Positions 33,382-41,476 of a stretch of DNA of 64,000 bases are shown here, in pieces. The notes under the pieces are model-generated. The model did no database searches, was not told the origin of the DNA, and was given only the letters and a program-made list of their open reading frames with translations. Made by a program: the position numbers and the translations under genes. The stretch's first letter is position 1. Every line of letters begins with the position of its first letter. This DNA is from DAMCZI01 sp032095175 (lineage in GTDB: Bacteria; Bacillota; Clostridia; Clostridiales; Caloramatoraceae), in assembly GCA_032095175.1 (NCBI GenBank), contig DAMCZI010000028.1:4174-68173 (forward strand). Direction: 5' to 3'.

Positions 33382-34611
33382 CTAAATTCCAATAAGTGAA
33401 ATTAAACCATTAGCCAACGTTTCCCCCCAACATAGATAATCATGTCCACTATTAAAATATTCAAAATCAACAGTGTATCCCTTTGATATTAATACATCTT
33501 TTAATTTTATATTTGTACCAATCATACCTTCTTTATGTTCAAGAACACCTACATTTAGGTAAAATCTGAGAGACAATTTATCTATTTCCTTAAATTGAGT
33601 ACTTAACCAGCAATCAGGTTCTACACCTTCAAAGCTTTCTGGTTTATACCAATATGAACCAGATTGCGAAAGTACATTTCCAAAAACTTCGGAATGCTTT
33701 AGCCCTAAATAGGATGCTGTTAATCCACCCATACTTAGTCCACCAATTATGGCTTCATTTGATTTATTAGAAATATTATAATTTCCTCTAACCCATGGAA
33801 TCAGTTCCCTAGCAATAATATTTGAAAAGCTATCATTACAGCTTAATTCTTCCTCTCTTGTTTCAGTTGAATCAATAAATATTGTAACTATAGGTGATAT
33901 TTTTCTATCAGCTATCAAGTTGTCTAATGTTGTTACTGCTGAAAGAACATTAATGTATTCATCACCATCAGTTAAAACCAAAAACTTATAAGGGTTACTA
34001 TCCTTTTTATAACCATATGGTGTGTATACCCTAATTTTACGAGCCTTCTTTAAATTTTCACTATGAAACTGATGCTCATACATAGTTCCTTTAGGAATGT
34101 CATCTCTTTCATTAATCCAAAAATGCTTATCTGCATTTGGCATTACTGCATATGATTCTATTTCATCAACTTTCCCATCATGATCTTTAAATACCAATCT
34201 ATTTTTATTTAATTTATCATATGTTAGTTTATCCCATCTCTTTTCCCAATCATCATCAAGAGAATCATTAACCGAAAAACTGTACTTAAAACGCACATTA
34301 TTTCTTACTTTATAGCTTATATACCATATGTTTGTTTCAAGTAGTCTTTCCATCTTGTTTGCTAATATATTGTCCCACCCAATAGGAGGTACTAATACCA
34401 CATTTTCAATCTCTTCATCAGCTTTATAAACAAAAGTAACTAATACATTTTCTAGATCTCCATCTATTGTTTCTATTAATGGAGTTCCATTAGCCTCTAT
34501 ATAATCCCAAAATTCTTGTATGGCTTTTTTATTATCTTGTTTAACTTTTTCCTTTATATTTATAATTTTCTTGCTACAAGTAAACGATTTTTCCATGTTA
34601 ATTATTTTCAT
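33382..34611 (-). CDS. Enterochelin-esterase-like hydrolase (Fes/esterase D family)
   Basis: A 409-residue protein with an N-terminal beta-rich domain of ~180 residues, as in Fes, followed by an esterase D-type alpha/beta hydrolase. S293 in GGLSMGGLTAS is the nucleophile, H390 in NSGHDYLCW is the catalytic His, and an acidic residue lies near E359. No signal peptide is seen. Fes proteins hydrolyse ferric-siderophore lactones in the cytoplasm, but related proteins act on other esters; no siderophore genes are visible here. The start may be ATG 34611 (AAGGAA directly before it) or the internal ATG at 34596 (MEKSF). It has its own copy of the shared promoter element. Confidence 0.82.
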   Translation of the reverse strand: MKIINMEKSFTCSKKIINIKEKVKQDNKKAIQEFWDYIEANGTPLIETIDGDLENVLVTFVYKADEEIENVVLVPPIGWDNILANKMERLLETNIWYISYKVRNNVRFKYSFSVNDSLDDDWEKRWDKLTYDKLNKNRLVFKDHDGKVDEIESYAVMPNADKHFWINERDDIPKGTMYEHQFHSENLKKARKIRVYTPYGYKKDSNPYKFLVLTDGDEYINVLSAVTTLDNLIADRKISPIVTIFIDSTETREEELSCNDSFSNIIARELIPWVRGNYNISNKSNEAIIGGLSMGGLTASYLGLKHSEVFGNVLSQSGSYWYKPESFEGVEPDCWLSTQFKEIDKLSLRFYLNVGVLEHKEGMIGTNIKLKDVLISKGYTVDFEYFNSGHDYLCWGETLANGLISLIGI

Positions 34612-34689
34612 TTCCTTTCAAATCATTGTTTATACAAGAATATAGATAATGCAATTTTTTCCGATCACATTTATTCTCATTCTACTTAT

Positions 34690-34750
34690 ATTATAACTTC
34701 AAGAGAATTCAGTCCAAAGCCCATAAATAATTAAGTATTAAACTTGAGCC
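34690..34750 (-). promoter_or_regulatory. Shared promoter/operator element, copy 3
   Basis: On the minus strand TTGGAC (34717-34712) and TATAAT (34695-34690) are 16 bp apart. The upstream block (TAATACTTAATTATTTATGG) matches copies 1 and 2 at the same distance. It abuts the terminator of the preceding gene. Confidence 0.7.
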
Positions 34751-34752
34751 AA

Positions 34753-34811
34753 AAAGGCGCCACCTACTTAACATTTTGCCAAACACAAAATGCTAAGTAG
34801 GTGGCGCCTTT
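34753..34811 (-). terminator. Terminator of the third CD3324-like gene
   Basis: AAAGGCGCCACCTACTTA begins a long stem matched by TAAGTAGGTGGCGCCTTT, followed on the minus strand by a run of T. Confidence 0.88.
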
Positions 34812-34814
34812 CTT

Positions 34815-35093
34815 TTATCCATATAACATTTTTTCCTGTCTTATTATCCTTCTTATGCTTTTCTCCGAAAGATAGTATTGCTCGGATAGTTCTACAACAG
34901 TAGTTCCTCTAACATGCTTCTTAAGGATTTCAGCATTTCTCTTTTTGAGGCTGCTTCTTGTACCATTCTTTTCGCCCCAGGATTTTTCGTTTCCATTTTT
35001 TCTGGGGATATATACATATTCCCCATCTATATATTGTTGAATTAATTCAATAATTTCTTCTGGTAACACACTTTGTGCTTTAACATAACCCAT
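34815..35093 (-). CDS. CD3324-like small HTH protein, paralog 3
   Basis: The start MGYVKAQSVLPEEII at 35093 follows GAGGAG and gives 92 residues, exactly the length of paralog 1; the frame from 35111 has no ribosome site. It shares YVYIPRKNG, the SWGEKNGTRSSLKKRN centre and a helix-turn-helix-like C-terminus (LSEQYYLSEKSIRRIIRQ). It is closer to the protein at 6191-6469 than to that at 6755-7024, as is its leader. Probable DNA-binding regulator; target unknown. It forms a single-gene transcript with a structured leader upstream and a strong terminator downstream. Confidence 0.82.
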   Translation of the reverse strand: MGYVKAQSVLPEEIIELIQQYIDGEYVYIPRKNGNEKSWGEKNGTRSSLKKRNAEILKKHVRGTTVVELSEQYYLSEKSIRRIIRQEKMLYG

Positions 35094-35132
35094 ATCTTTG
35101 CTCCTCCTCATATAAATAAATACTTGGATGAA

Positions 35133-35270
35133 GCAAAGACTACTACAAAGTAAACCAATGTGTTATCAGCCTAAATCCCATACTCTATCAAATAGATGAC
35201 AGTTATTTTTAGGTATTAGGCTCCAAGCAAAACATAGTCGACTTCTATTTTAGTAGTCTTTGCTTGGAGC
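35133..35270 (-). ncRNA. Structured leader RNA with competing helices, copy 3
   Basis: On the minus strand the arm 35270-35251 can pair perfectly over 12 bp with 35231-35220 (GCTCCAAGCAAA with TTTGCTTGGAGC), or perfectly over 13 bp with 35145-35133 (GCAAAGACTACTA with TAGTAGTCTTTGC). The helices share GCAAA and exclude each other. The distal arm can alternatively pair with AGCAAAGA at the ribosome site (TCTTTGCT). An AGCCTAA hairpin lies between the arms, as in copy 1. Confidence 0.65.
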
Positions 35271-35330
35271 TACAGTGTTTACGATATGTGGTTCATATGT
35301 ATGTAAAGCATGTAGTTGATAAAAATTCAT
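35250..35330 (-). CDS. Possible 26-codon leader ORF of CD3324-like paralog 3
   Basis: The ATG at 35330 follows AAAGGGGGG with 7-nt spacing and opens a 26-residue frame, beginning MNFYQLHALHTY and ending in TAA exactly at the end of the first pairing arm. Translation of it would hold the arm open. The peptide has no resemblance to those of the other two leaders. Confidence 0.45.
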   Translation of the reverse strand: MNFYQLHALHTYEPHIVNTVAPSKDY

Positions 35331-35414
35331 GCTAATTCCCCCCTTTAATTTTACATTACCCTTTATACTATAAATAATAGCAGATTTTGCATATTAATTC
35401 AATTAGTGAAGCTT

Positions 35415-35434
35415 AGTGCCAAGCACATGGCACT
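35415..35434 (-). terminator. Weak terminator-like hairpin after the ABC importer
   Basis: AGTGCCA and TGGCACT form a short stem 25 bp after the stop codon at 35459. No T-run follows, so the call is weak. Other DNA in 35331-35458 shows no recognisable feature. Confidence 0.3.
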
Positions 35435-35458
35435 TACCCCATCACCTAAGTTACACTT

Positions 35459-36391
35459 TTATTGATTAATACAATAGCAAACATCTTCACCAACATTAAA
35501 TTCTTCAGAATTACTCAGTCTTTGAACCTTTATTTGCTCACTATTGTTATTTTTAAGTATATATATTGTATAAGAGCCTAAAAACTGCTTTCCTATTATT
35601 TTTGCATTTGTATCTTGTCCTCTGGAAATAGCGACTTTCTCAGGCCTTATACTTATTATGTTACCATCAACAGCTAATTTATTGGTGCTTCCTATGAAGC
35701 TTTCAACAAACTCAGTTTTGGGATTATTATATATTTCCTTTGGAGAACCTATCTGTTCAATTATGCCCTGGTTCATAACAGCAATTCTGTCTGAAATACT
35801 AAGTGCTTCCTCCTGATCATGAGTTACAAAAATCATTGTGGTACCAAATTTTTTGTTGAGCTCCTTTATTTCTTCTCTCATCTTTAGCCTTAGTTTTGCA
35901 TCAAGATTGCTTAAGGGTTCATCTAAAAGGAGAACCTTTGGCTTTAATATAAGTCCCCTTACAAGTGCAACTCTTTGCTGCTGCCCTCCGCTCAGCTTTG
36001 TAATACTCTTGCTTTTATGCCCCTCAAGTCCAACTATTTTTAAGTATTCTTCCCCTAATTTCATAGCCTCTTTTTTTGAATATCCCTGAAACTTCAATCC
36101 ATATATAACATTTTCTATGACATTCATATTAGGAAAAAGCGCATAGGATTGAAAAACAGTTGCTACTGGTCTCTTTTGTGGCTCAATATTAGTTATATCA
36201 ATACCATCAAGTATAATTTGTCCTCCATCAGGCTTTAAAAAACCACCTATCATCTTTAGTGTGGTTGTTTTTCCACAGCCACTAGGGCCTAGTAGGGAGA
36301 TTAATTCACCCTTTTCAATCTCCATATTGAGCTTTTGAACTACAGTTATATCATTAAACTCTTTGACTAAATCTATTAACTCTAGAAACAT
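35459..36391 (-). CDS. ABC importer ATP-binding protein (Fbp/Pot type)
   Basis: A 310-residue ATPase starting MFLELIDLVKEF after GGAGGTAAAA; the frame from 36403 overlaps the ribosome site. It has Walker A GPSGCGKTTTLK, signature LSGGQQQRVALVRG, Walker B VLLLDEPLSNLD and a C-terminal TOBE-like regulatory region. It overlaps the permease gene by 38 bp and is the last gene of a binding protein-permease-ATPase operon. The subfamily transports iron(III), polyamines, 2-aminoethylphosphonate or phosphoglycerate-like anions; the exact substrate is unresolved. Confidence 0.92.
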   Translation of the reverse strand: MFLELIDLVKEFNDITVVQKLNMEIEKGELISLLGPSGCGKTTTLKMIGGFLKPDGGQIILDGIDITNIEPQKRPVATVFQSYALFPNMNVIENVIYGLKFQGYSKKEAMKLGEEYLKIVGLEGHKSKSITKLSGGQQQRVALVRGLILKPKVLLLDEPLSNLDAKLRLKMREEIKELNKKFGTTMIFVTHDQEEALSISDRIAVMNQGIIEQIGSPKEIYNNPKTEFVESFIGSTNKLAVDGNIISIRPEKVAISRGQDTNAKIIGKQFLGSYTIYILKNNNSEQIKVQRLSNSEEFNVGEDVCYCINQ

Positions 36392-38039
36392 TTTTACCTC
36401 CATATACTAGCTTGGAAAATAGTATATTTATAAACAGCGTTATTAAAATTATTATACAAGCAATAACAGAACCTAATCCATAGTCCCCACTTTGAATTGC
36501 ATCAAACATCTCAAGAGTTGCAACCTTTTGTCCAGGATAGATTAAAAATATTATGGAGCCTATGGTTGTCATAGTCGCTGTAAAATTGTTTATAAATCCT
36601 GTTAAAAATGCAGGCTTCATTGATGGTAGTATTATATCTTTTAATACAAAGAAGTTCTTTGCTCCAGCATCCCTTGCTGCATCCTCAATCTGTGGATTTA
36701 TTGTTGAAAGAACTGCACTACTAGCCTTTGTTGTCATTGGGAGCTGTTTATAAATACAGTTTAATACAACTATTGCTGCAGTTCCAGTAAGCTCAAGGGG
36801 ATAATCCTTAAAGGCAAATATATATCCTATTCCAAAGAATGTACCAGGTATTATATATGGAAGAGTTGCTATGAAATCTATTGTCTTCATTCCCCTAATT
36901 TTTCTCCTATCTGTATAATAGGCTGTAAGTATTCCAATAAAGCTTCCTACAATACCAGCAATCAGTGAATATACAATACTCCTTTTAAAGCTATCTATAC
37001 TGTAATTTTTAAGCTTTAATATGTTTGCCAATGAAAAATACATTGTGCCCTTTCTATATTCAGTTATTGCAGATAAAAATATAGAAAAATACTGAAGAAG
37101 CATAACTATTATAAAGAGGTATGTTATGCCTTTAATAAAATTCCCTAAAAATCCATTGAACTTAAACACCATATCCATTGAACTGTTCTTAGTGTTTCCT
37201 TCAAAGCTTGAATTAGCTTTTTTTAAGTAAAACCTGTATATTATAAAAACCAATACAGATGGTATAAAAAGCAATACATTCATTGCTGCAGCCCTTGAAA
37301 AATCTGCATAAGCGATTATTTCAAGATATATTTGCGTTGCAAGGGTGTTAAAGGAGCCTCCAATTATCATAGGGGTTCCAAAATCCGAAAGACATCTTAC
37401 AAATGTAAGAAGTGCAGCAACTACTATGCCTGATTTCATCATTGGAATGATAACCTTTCTTATTGTATAATTAACTCCTGCTCCACAGTCTAAGGATGCA
37501 TTTATTATATTTTTGTCTATTCCCTTTATAACCCCAATTAAAATTATTGAGTTTAGGGATACATGGCTTAAGGTTTGCATTATTACTATTCCATACCAGC
37601 CATAGGTGTTTAGTGTAAGTCCTAATATATCATGGGTTATAAATCCCCTTCTGCCAAATAAGTTAATATATGCAAGAGATGATACAAAGGGTGGTGATAT
37701 CATAGTAAAAAGCAGTATTGAAAAGAGAAGCTTGCTTAGCCATCCCTTTGAAAAGCTTATATAAAGTGAAACATATACGGAAATAATTGTCGAAAACACT
37801 GTAGAAAGGAGTGCAACGAATATACCATTTCCTATCAGTCTTTTACTTTCAACAAATATACTCTTATACATTTCAAAGGAAAACCTTCCATCGATTATTA
37901 TACTTTGTTTTATTACTGAAGCTATAGGCCAAAGTATAAATATTATTATTGATGCAGCTGTAATAAACAAAATTAAATAATCCAATAAATCATAAAAACG
38001 GGTACCTAATAAATTAGATACCCTTTTTCTGCCCATCAT
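36354..38039 (-). CDS. ABC importer permease, two fused domains (FbpB type)
   Basis: A 561-residue membrane protein of two homologous permease halves, each with six-helix character and an EAA-like loop (INASLDCGAGVNYTIRKVI in the first; IEDAARDAGAKNFFVLKDI in the second). Fused permeases of this form serve iron(III) or 2-aminoethylphosphonate importers. The start overlaps the stop of the binding-protein gene (TAATG), with GGAGAT as ribosome site. It carries the channel for the solute delivered by the lipoprotein encoded upstream. Confidence 0.92.
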   Translation of the reverse strand: MMGRKRVSNLLGTRFYDLLDYLILFITAASIIIFILWPIASVIKQSIIIDGRFSFEMYKSIFVESKRLIGNGIFVALLSTVFSTIISVYVSLYISFSKGWLSKLLFSILLFTMISPPFVSSLAYINLFGRRGFITHDILGLTLNTYGWYGIVIMQTLSHVSLNSIILIGVIKGIDKNIINASLDCGAGVNYTIRKVIIPMMKSGIVVAALLTFVRCLSDFGTPMIIGGSFNTLATQIYLEIIAYADFSRAAAMNVLLFIPSVLVFIIYRFYLKKANSSFEGNTKNSSMDMVFKFNGFLGNFIKGITYLFIIVMLLQYFSIFLSAITEYRKGTMYFSLANILKLKNYSIDSFKRSIVYSLIAGIVGSFIGILTAYYTDRRKIRGMKTIDFIATLPYIIPGTFFGIGYIFAFKDYPLELTGTAAIVVLNCIYKQLPMTTKASSAVLSTINPQIEDAARDAGAKNFFVLKDIILPSMKPAFLTGFINNFTATMTTIGSIIFLIYPGQKVATLEMFDAIQSGDYGLGSVIACIIILITLFINILFSKLVYGGKNVSRVNRFSQRV

Positions 38040-39064
38040 TATTTATCTCCAACCAAGGCTTTCCACTGTTCTAGTGTTGCTTTTCTTGCAGTTCCAAAGG
38101 CTTGAATATCTTCCTTTAAAAGCTTATCCTTTGGAGCATTAAATCCAACTCCAGTTACACCTGGCTTAACAATCTGTGCTCCATCCTTGCCTTCTATTTC
38201 AGCTATTTGCTGCATTGTTTCCTTCTTGAATGTCCAATCAATAAATGCCTTCGCTGCATCTAAATTAGCTGCATTTTTAAATATTGCAACTCCCTCTGGT
38301 GCCCATGGCATTCCATCCTCTGGGAAAACTATTTCAACATTTTGCTTATCCTTAAGGGCCATTATTGATTTATCTATGTATGTAATACCAACAGCGACTT
38401 CTCCTGCAACTGTTTTTTGCTGTGGGTCCTTACCTCTTTTTCCGTAGAAAGGAATGTTTTCATTTAGCTTTTTAAAGTATTCCCAGCCCTTTTCTTCTCC
38501 CATATTCTGAAGAAGTCCTGTTAATACTCCATAGTTTGTTCCTGATATTGCTGGGTTTGACATTAAAACCTCACCCTTGTATTCAGGCTTTGCAAGATCC
38601 TCCCATGTTTTGGGGATCTCAAGGTTCTTTTCCTTTGCTACATCCTTGTTAACTATGAATCCTACGATTGTAAGTCCCTTAACAACCCAGCATCCATCCT
38701 TATCCTTGTATTCTTCAGGTATATCCTTATATTCTGGTGAGTTATAGCCTTCAAGAAGTCCCTCATCCTTTGCCTGGATAAAGGCATCTATTCCGCCTCC
38801 AAACCAAACATCTGCCATTGGCTTTCCTGCCTCAGCCTTTGTTTTTGAAAGAACGTCTCCTGATGACATGGATAAAAACTCAACCTTTATTCCAGTTTCA
38901 CTTGTGAACTTATCAAAAAGTGGTTTATAATCTTCGCTTGTTGCAATGATTTTAAGTGTTGTTCCCTTTAAATCCTTGGATTCTTTCTTAGTTCCACAGG
39001 AAGTAAGGCCTAAAACTAATACTATTGAAAGAATTACTGCAATAATAGATTTTAATTTCTTCAT
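38039..39064 (-). CDS. ABC importer solute-binding lipoprotein (FbpA-like)
   Basis: A 341-residue extracellular binding protein with a lipoprotein signal (LGLTSCG, lipid-modified C23) starting after GGAGGG. It has the class II periplasmic-binding fold characteristic of FbpA/PotD proteins: IIATSEDYKPLFDKF, the ADVWFGGGIDAF strand and GEVAVGITYIDKS. Only one of the two adjacent tyrosines that bind iron in FbpA is seen in that last segment, so 2-aminoethylphosphonate or another anion is equally possible. It is the first gene of the operon. The divergent PHP-domain gene may be functionally linked. Confidence 0.9.
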   Translation of the reverse strand: MKKLKSIIAVILSIVLVLGLTSCGTKKESKDLKGTTLKIIATSEDYKPLFDKFTSETGIKVEFLSMSSGDVLSKTKAEAGKPMADVWFGGGIDAFIQAKDEGLLEGYNSPEYKDIPEEYKDKDGCWVVKGLTIVGFIVNKDVAKEKNLEIPKTWEDLAKPEYKGEVLMSNPAISGTNYGVLTGLLQNMGEEKGWEYFKKLNENIPFYGKRGKDPQQKTVAGEVAVGITYIDKSIMALKDKQNVEIVFPEDGMPWAPEGVAIFKNAANLDAAKAFIDWTFKKETMQQIAEIEGKDGAQIVKPGVTGVGFNAPKDKLLKEDIQAFGTARKATLEQWKALVGDK

Positions 39065-39148
39065 ATTTACCCTCCATATTAATTTATTAATATAAGCCTT
39101 ATATATATTATCATAATGTATTAGATTTTATAAATTTTTATTTCCTAT

Positions 39149-39163
39149 GGATAATTATTCTTC
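39149..39163. promoter_or_regulatory. Candidate Fur-box-like site
   Basis: GGATAATTATTCTTC resembles the 7-1-7 Fur consensus TGATAATNATTATCA at about 10 of 14 positions. It lies within the divergent region between the ABC importer and the PHP gene, in a wider imperfect dyad CCTATGG..CTATAGG. AT-rich DNA makes chance matches likely. Confidence 0.3.
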
Positions 39164-39245
39164 TATAGGTTTTATCTATAATAATATACTGGCTATTTCA
39201 CATATGTTAAAATTTTTTTGAATGCAAATGTTTGGAGGAGTTTAT

Positions 39246-39887
39246 ATGATTATAGATACACATATACATGAAAAAAAATATTCGCCAGATAGTCATTTTG
39301 GTCTTGAAGAGGCTGTTAACACTGCAAAAGCAGTTGGTCTTGATGGAATATGCATTACTGATCATGATAACAATAAAATAAAGGCTGAGACACTGGAATA
39401 CGGAAAGAAAAATGATTTTTTAATTATAGTTGGTGCAGAGATATTAACCTTTGAAGGAGATATTCTTGTTTTTGGTGTTGATGAACTGCCAGATAAAATG
39501 GTTCATTGTGAGGAGCTTTTAGAGTTAGTAAAAAAGCATAATGGGGCTGCTATTAGTGCCCACCCCTTTAGAACCAATAACAGAGGTCTTAAGGATTATA
39601 TAAGAAATGTTAAGGATATGCTATCAGGAGTTGAGGTGTTCAATGGAAGTACAACACCTCATCACAACCTGTACGCCTATGCATTAGCAACAGAATTAAA
39701 CCTTCCACTCTTTGGGGCAAGCGATGCCCATGTTACAACAAAAATAGGAACCTATGCAACTGTATTTGAGGATGGGATTAAGAATGAACGAGACTTCATA
39801 GACTGTATAAACTCAAAAAATTTGTGTCCTGCAGTTTTAAAGAATGGAAGATATGAAAAAATAAATATATTTGATACCTACAAATAA
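39246..39887 (+). CDS. PHP-domain metal-dependent phosphoesterase
   Basis: A 213-residue protein starting MIIDTHIHEKKYSPD after GGAGGAG; the frame from 39222 includes the ribosome site. The four PHP motifs are present: DTHIH (H6, H8), ITDHDNNK, ISAHPFR and GASDAH, forming a trinuclear metal site. Such proteins hydrolyse phosphoesters (nucleoside 3',5'-bisphosphates, histidinol phosphate, oligonucleotides). The exact substrate is unknown. It is divergent from an FbpA-like importer, which may import the phosphorylated compound or its product. Confidence 0.9.
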   Translation: MIIDTHIHEKKYSPDSHFGLEEAVNTAKAVGLDGICITDHDNNKIKAETLEYGKKNDFLIIVGAEILTFEGDILVFGVDELPDKMVHCEELLELVKKHNGAAISAHPFRTNNRGLKDYIRNVKDMLSGVEVFNGSTTPHHNLYAYALATELNLPLFGASDAHVTTKIGTYATVFEDGIKNERDFIDCINSKNLCPAVLKNGRYEKINIFDTYK

Positions 39888-39921
39888 ATTTAAAAGATTG
39901 CTTACATTATAAAGTAAGACT

Positions 39922-40080
39922 AGTGGGGCTGTTGCACAACATAAACTTATTCCTTAAATGGTCCTCCAACCCAACATGCATCCCTTATAAAGCACTCCCT
40001 GGGTGTAGAAGTTTTAACACTCGGTCACATGTTTTAAAAGAGCTACATGTTGGGTTTCACTGTTATATTGACAGTCCCAC
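39922..40080. mobile_element. Small IS-derived (MITE-like) remnant
   Basis: The element has terminal inverted repeats AGTGGGGCTGT (39922-39932) and ACAGTCCCACT (40070-40080), with one mismatch. The left end GGGGCTGTTGCACAA resembles ends of IS1182-like elements. A second, perfect inverted pair AACCCAACATG / CATGTTGGGTT lies inside (39968-39978, 40045-40055). No open reading frame of transposase type and no clear target duplication are present. Confidence 0.5.
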
Positions 40081-40091
40081 TTGCCTAACAC

Positions 40092-41357
40092 TTATACAGT
40101 CTTATTACTCTTTAGCAGTAATATATTAAACAGCAACAGCAGTATTCCACCTGTTATTGGCATCAAATATGGGGGGGCTGTATTTAATAATGTACCAGAT
40201 ATTATTAATGCTATAGGAAGAATGATTTTTACCACGCTCATTCCTATACTTAAAACCCTCCCCCTATATTCATCTGGTACTAAGCTTTGGAGCAGATACA
40301 TTATGGGTATATCAATAAAGGAAATTGCAGTTCCTAAAATTATAGCTGTTACACCATAATATAAAAGATATATGGTTTCACTAAAGCCAGCATTCATAAA
40401 TATTACAGGGACTCCTATTAAAATCATACATATTGATAATACAATACTCATATTCATCAAAAGCTTTTCATAGGGTATTTTATCCATTATTCTCTTAACA
40501 AGTACTGCGCCTATTATCATTCCTACTGGAAAGGCTCCTTGAATTATACCAAAACACGTTGAGCTTAGCTCTAATACATTGTTTAGAATAAAGGGCAATG
40601 GAACTGTAATAGAGAAGCCTAAGAAAAAGTTTAGTACAATAAGAATACCAAGCATTATGACCAAACTTCTCCTCTCTATCATATATTTAACTCCTTCTCT
40701 TATGTCCCTAATAAAATCCATCTTTACATTAGGCTCATCCTCTTTTTTACAATTAAATTCAAAATCTATAAACATTTCAGAAATGCCAGATAAAACAAAT
40801 GATATCCCGCACATTATTATGAAATATCTTATATCTATAAGTGCAAATATCAAGCCTCCAATCATAGGTCCTAAAATAGCAGATACTGAATCAATAACCT
40901 TGCTGATGGAATTAATATTCATTAACATTTTTTCCGATACCATATTAGGTTTTGCTGCCTCCATGCTTATTCCAAAGAAGGTGGTTATAATAGTCATAAT
41001 AAAGGTGCTGGTATAAATCATTATTAGATTCATACCATAAATGGAGCTTATAAAATAGAGTATAATTAAAAAGATACCATTTAGCAGGTCTGCTAAAACT
41101 ACTATTATCTTTTTATTAAACCTATCTGCTATAACGCCTGCTATAGGATTTAAAAGCACCATTGGAATTGTACCAAGAATCAAAGTAGTTGCGAAACTTA
41201 AACCTGACTTTGTTATATTTAAGACATATAATCCTATTGCAAAGGTATATATCGATGCCCCAAATATTGATACAAGCTTTCCCATTGAAAATAAAAATAA
41301 GTTTGATGTCTCTCTTTTATTATTTGCAATCTTTAAAATTATTTCAGATGTTGTCAT
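40092..41357 (-). CDS. MFS transporter (macrolide-efflux-like)
   Basis: A 421-residue MFS protein with ~12 hydrophobic segments, starting after AGGAGGGA. The loop GVIADRFNKKIIVVLADLL between helices 2 and 3 and VPDEYRGRVLSIGMS between helices 10 and 11 are typical of MefA-like drug exporters. Its upstream neighbour, in the same direction, is a MerR-type regulator fused to a methyltransferase, probably the regulator of this pump. A dyad lies just before the gene, and its 3' end abuts an IS remnant. Confidence 0.88.
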   Translation of the reverse strand: MTTSEIILKIANNKRETSNLFLFSMGKLVSIFGASIYTFAIGLYVLNITKSGLSFATTLILGTIPMVLLNPIAGVIADRFNKKIIVVLADLLNGIFLIILYFISSIYGMNLIMIYTSTFIMTIITTFFGISMEAAKPNMVSEKMLMNINSISKVIDSVSAILGPMIGGLIFALIDIRYFIIMCGISFVLSGISEMFIDFEFNCKKEDEPNVKMDFIRDIREGVKYMIERRSLVIMLGILIVLNFFLGFSITVPLPFILNNVLELSSTCFGIIQGAFPVGMIIGAVLVKRIMDKIPYEKLLMNMSIVLSICMILIGVPVIFMNAGFSETIYLLYYGVTAIILGTAISFIDIPIMYLLQSLVPDEYRGRVLSIGMSVVKIILPIALIISGTLLNTAPPYLMPITGGILLLLFNILLLKSNKTV

Positions 41358-41368
41358 GATTAATCCCT

Positions 41369-41399
41369 CCTATCTTTTAAGCTAATTTTATAAGATAGG
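41369..41399 (-). promoter_or_regulatory. Dyad and long-spacer promoter before the MFS gene
   Basis: CCTATCTT and AAGATAGG face each other directly upstream of the MFS ribosome site. A TTGATG and TAAAAT pair with a 19-bp spacer, the elongated spacing typical of MerR-regulated promoters, overlaps this stretch on the minus strand. Confidence 0.45.
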
Positions 41400-41450
41400 C
41401 CCAAGGCAACATCAATAGGTATTTTAAAGTTTTTTAGTCAAAAAATATTA

Positions 41451-41476
41451 AAAAGGTAGGGTTAACCCTACCTTTT
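41451..41476 (-). terminator. Terminator of the MerR-methyltransferase gene
   Basis: A perfect palindrome AAAAGGTAGGG-TTAA-CCCTACCTTTT encompasses the stop codon of the gene ending at 41468, followed by T-rich DNA. Confidence 0.88.
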
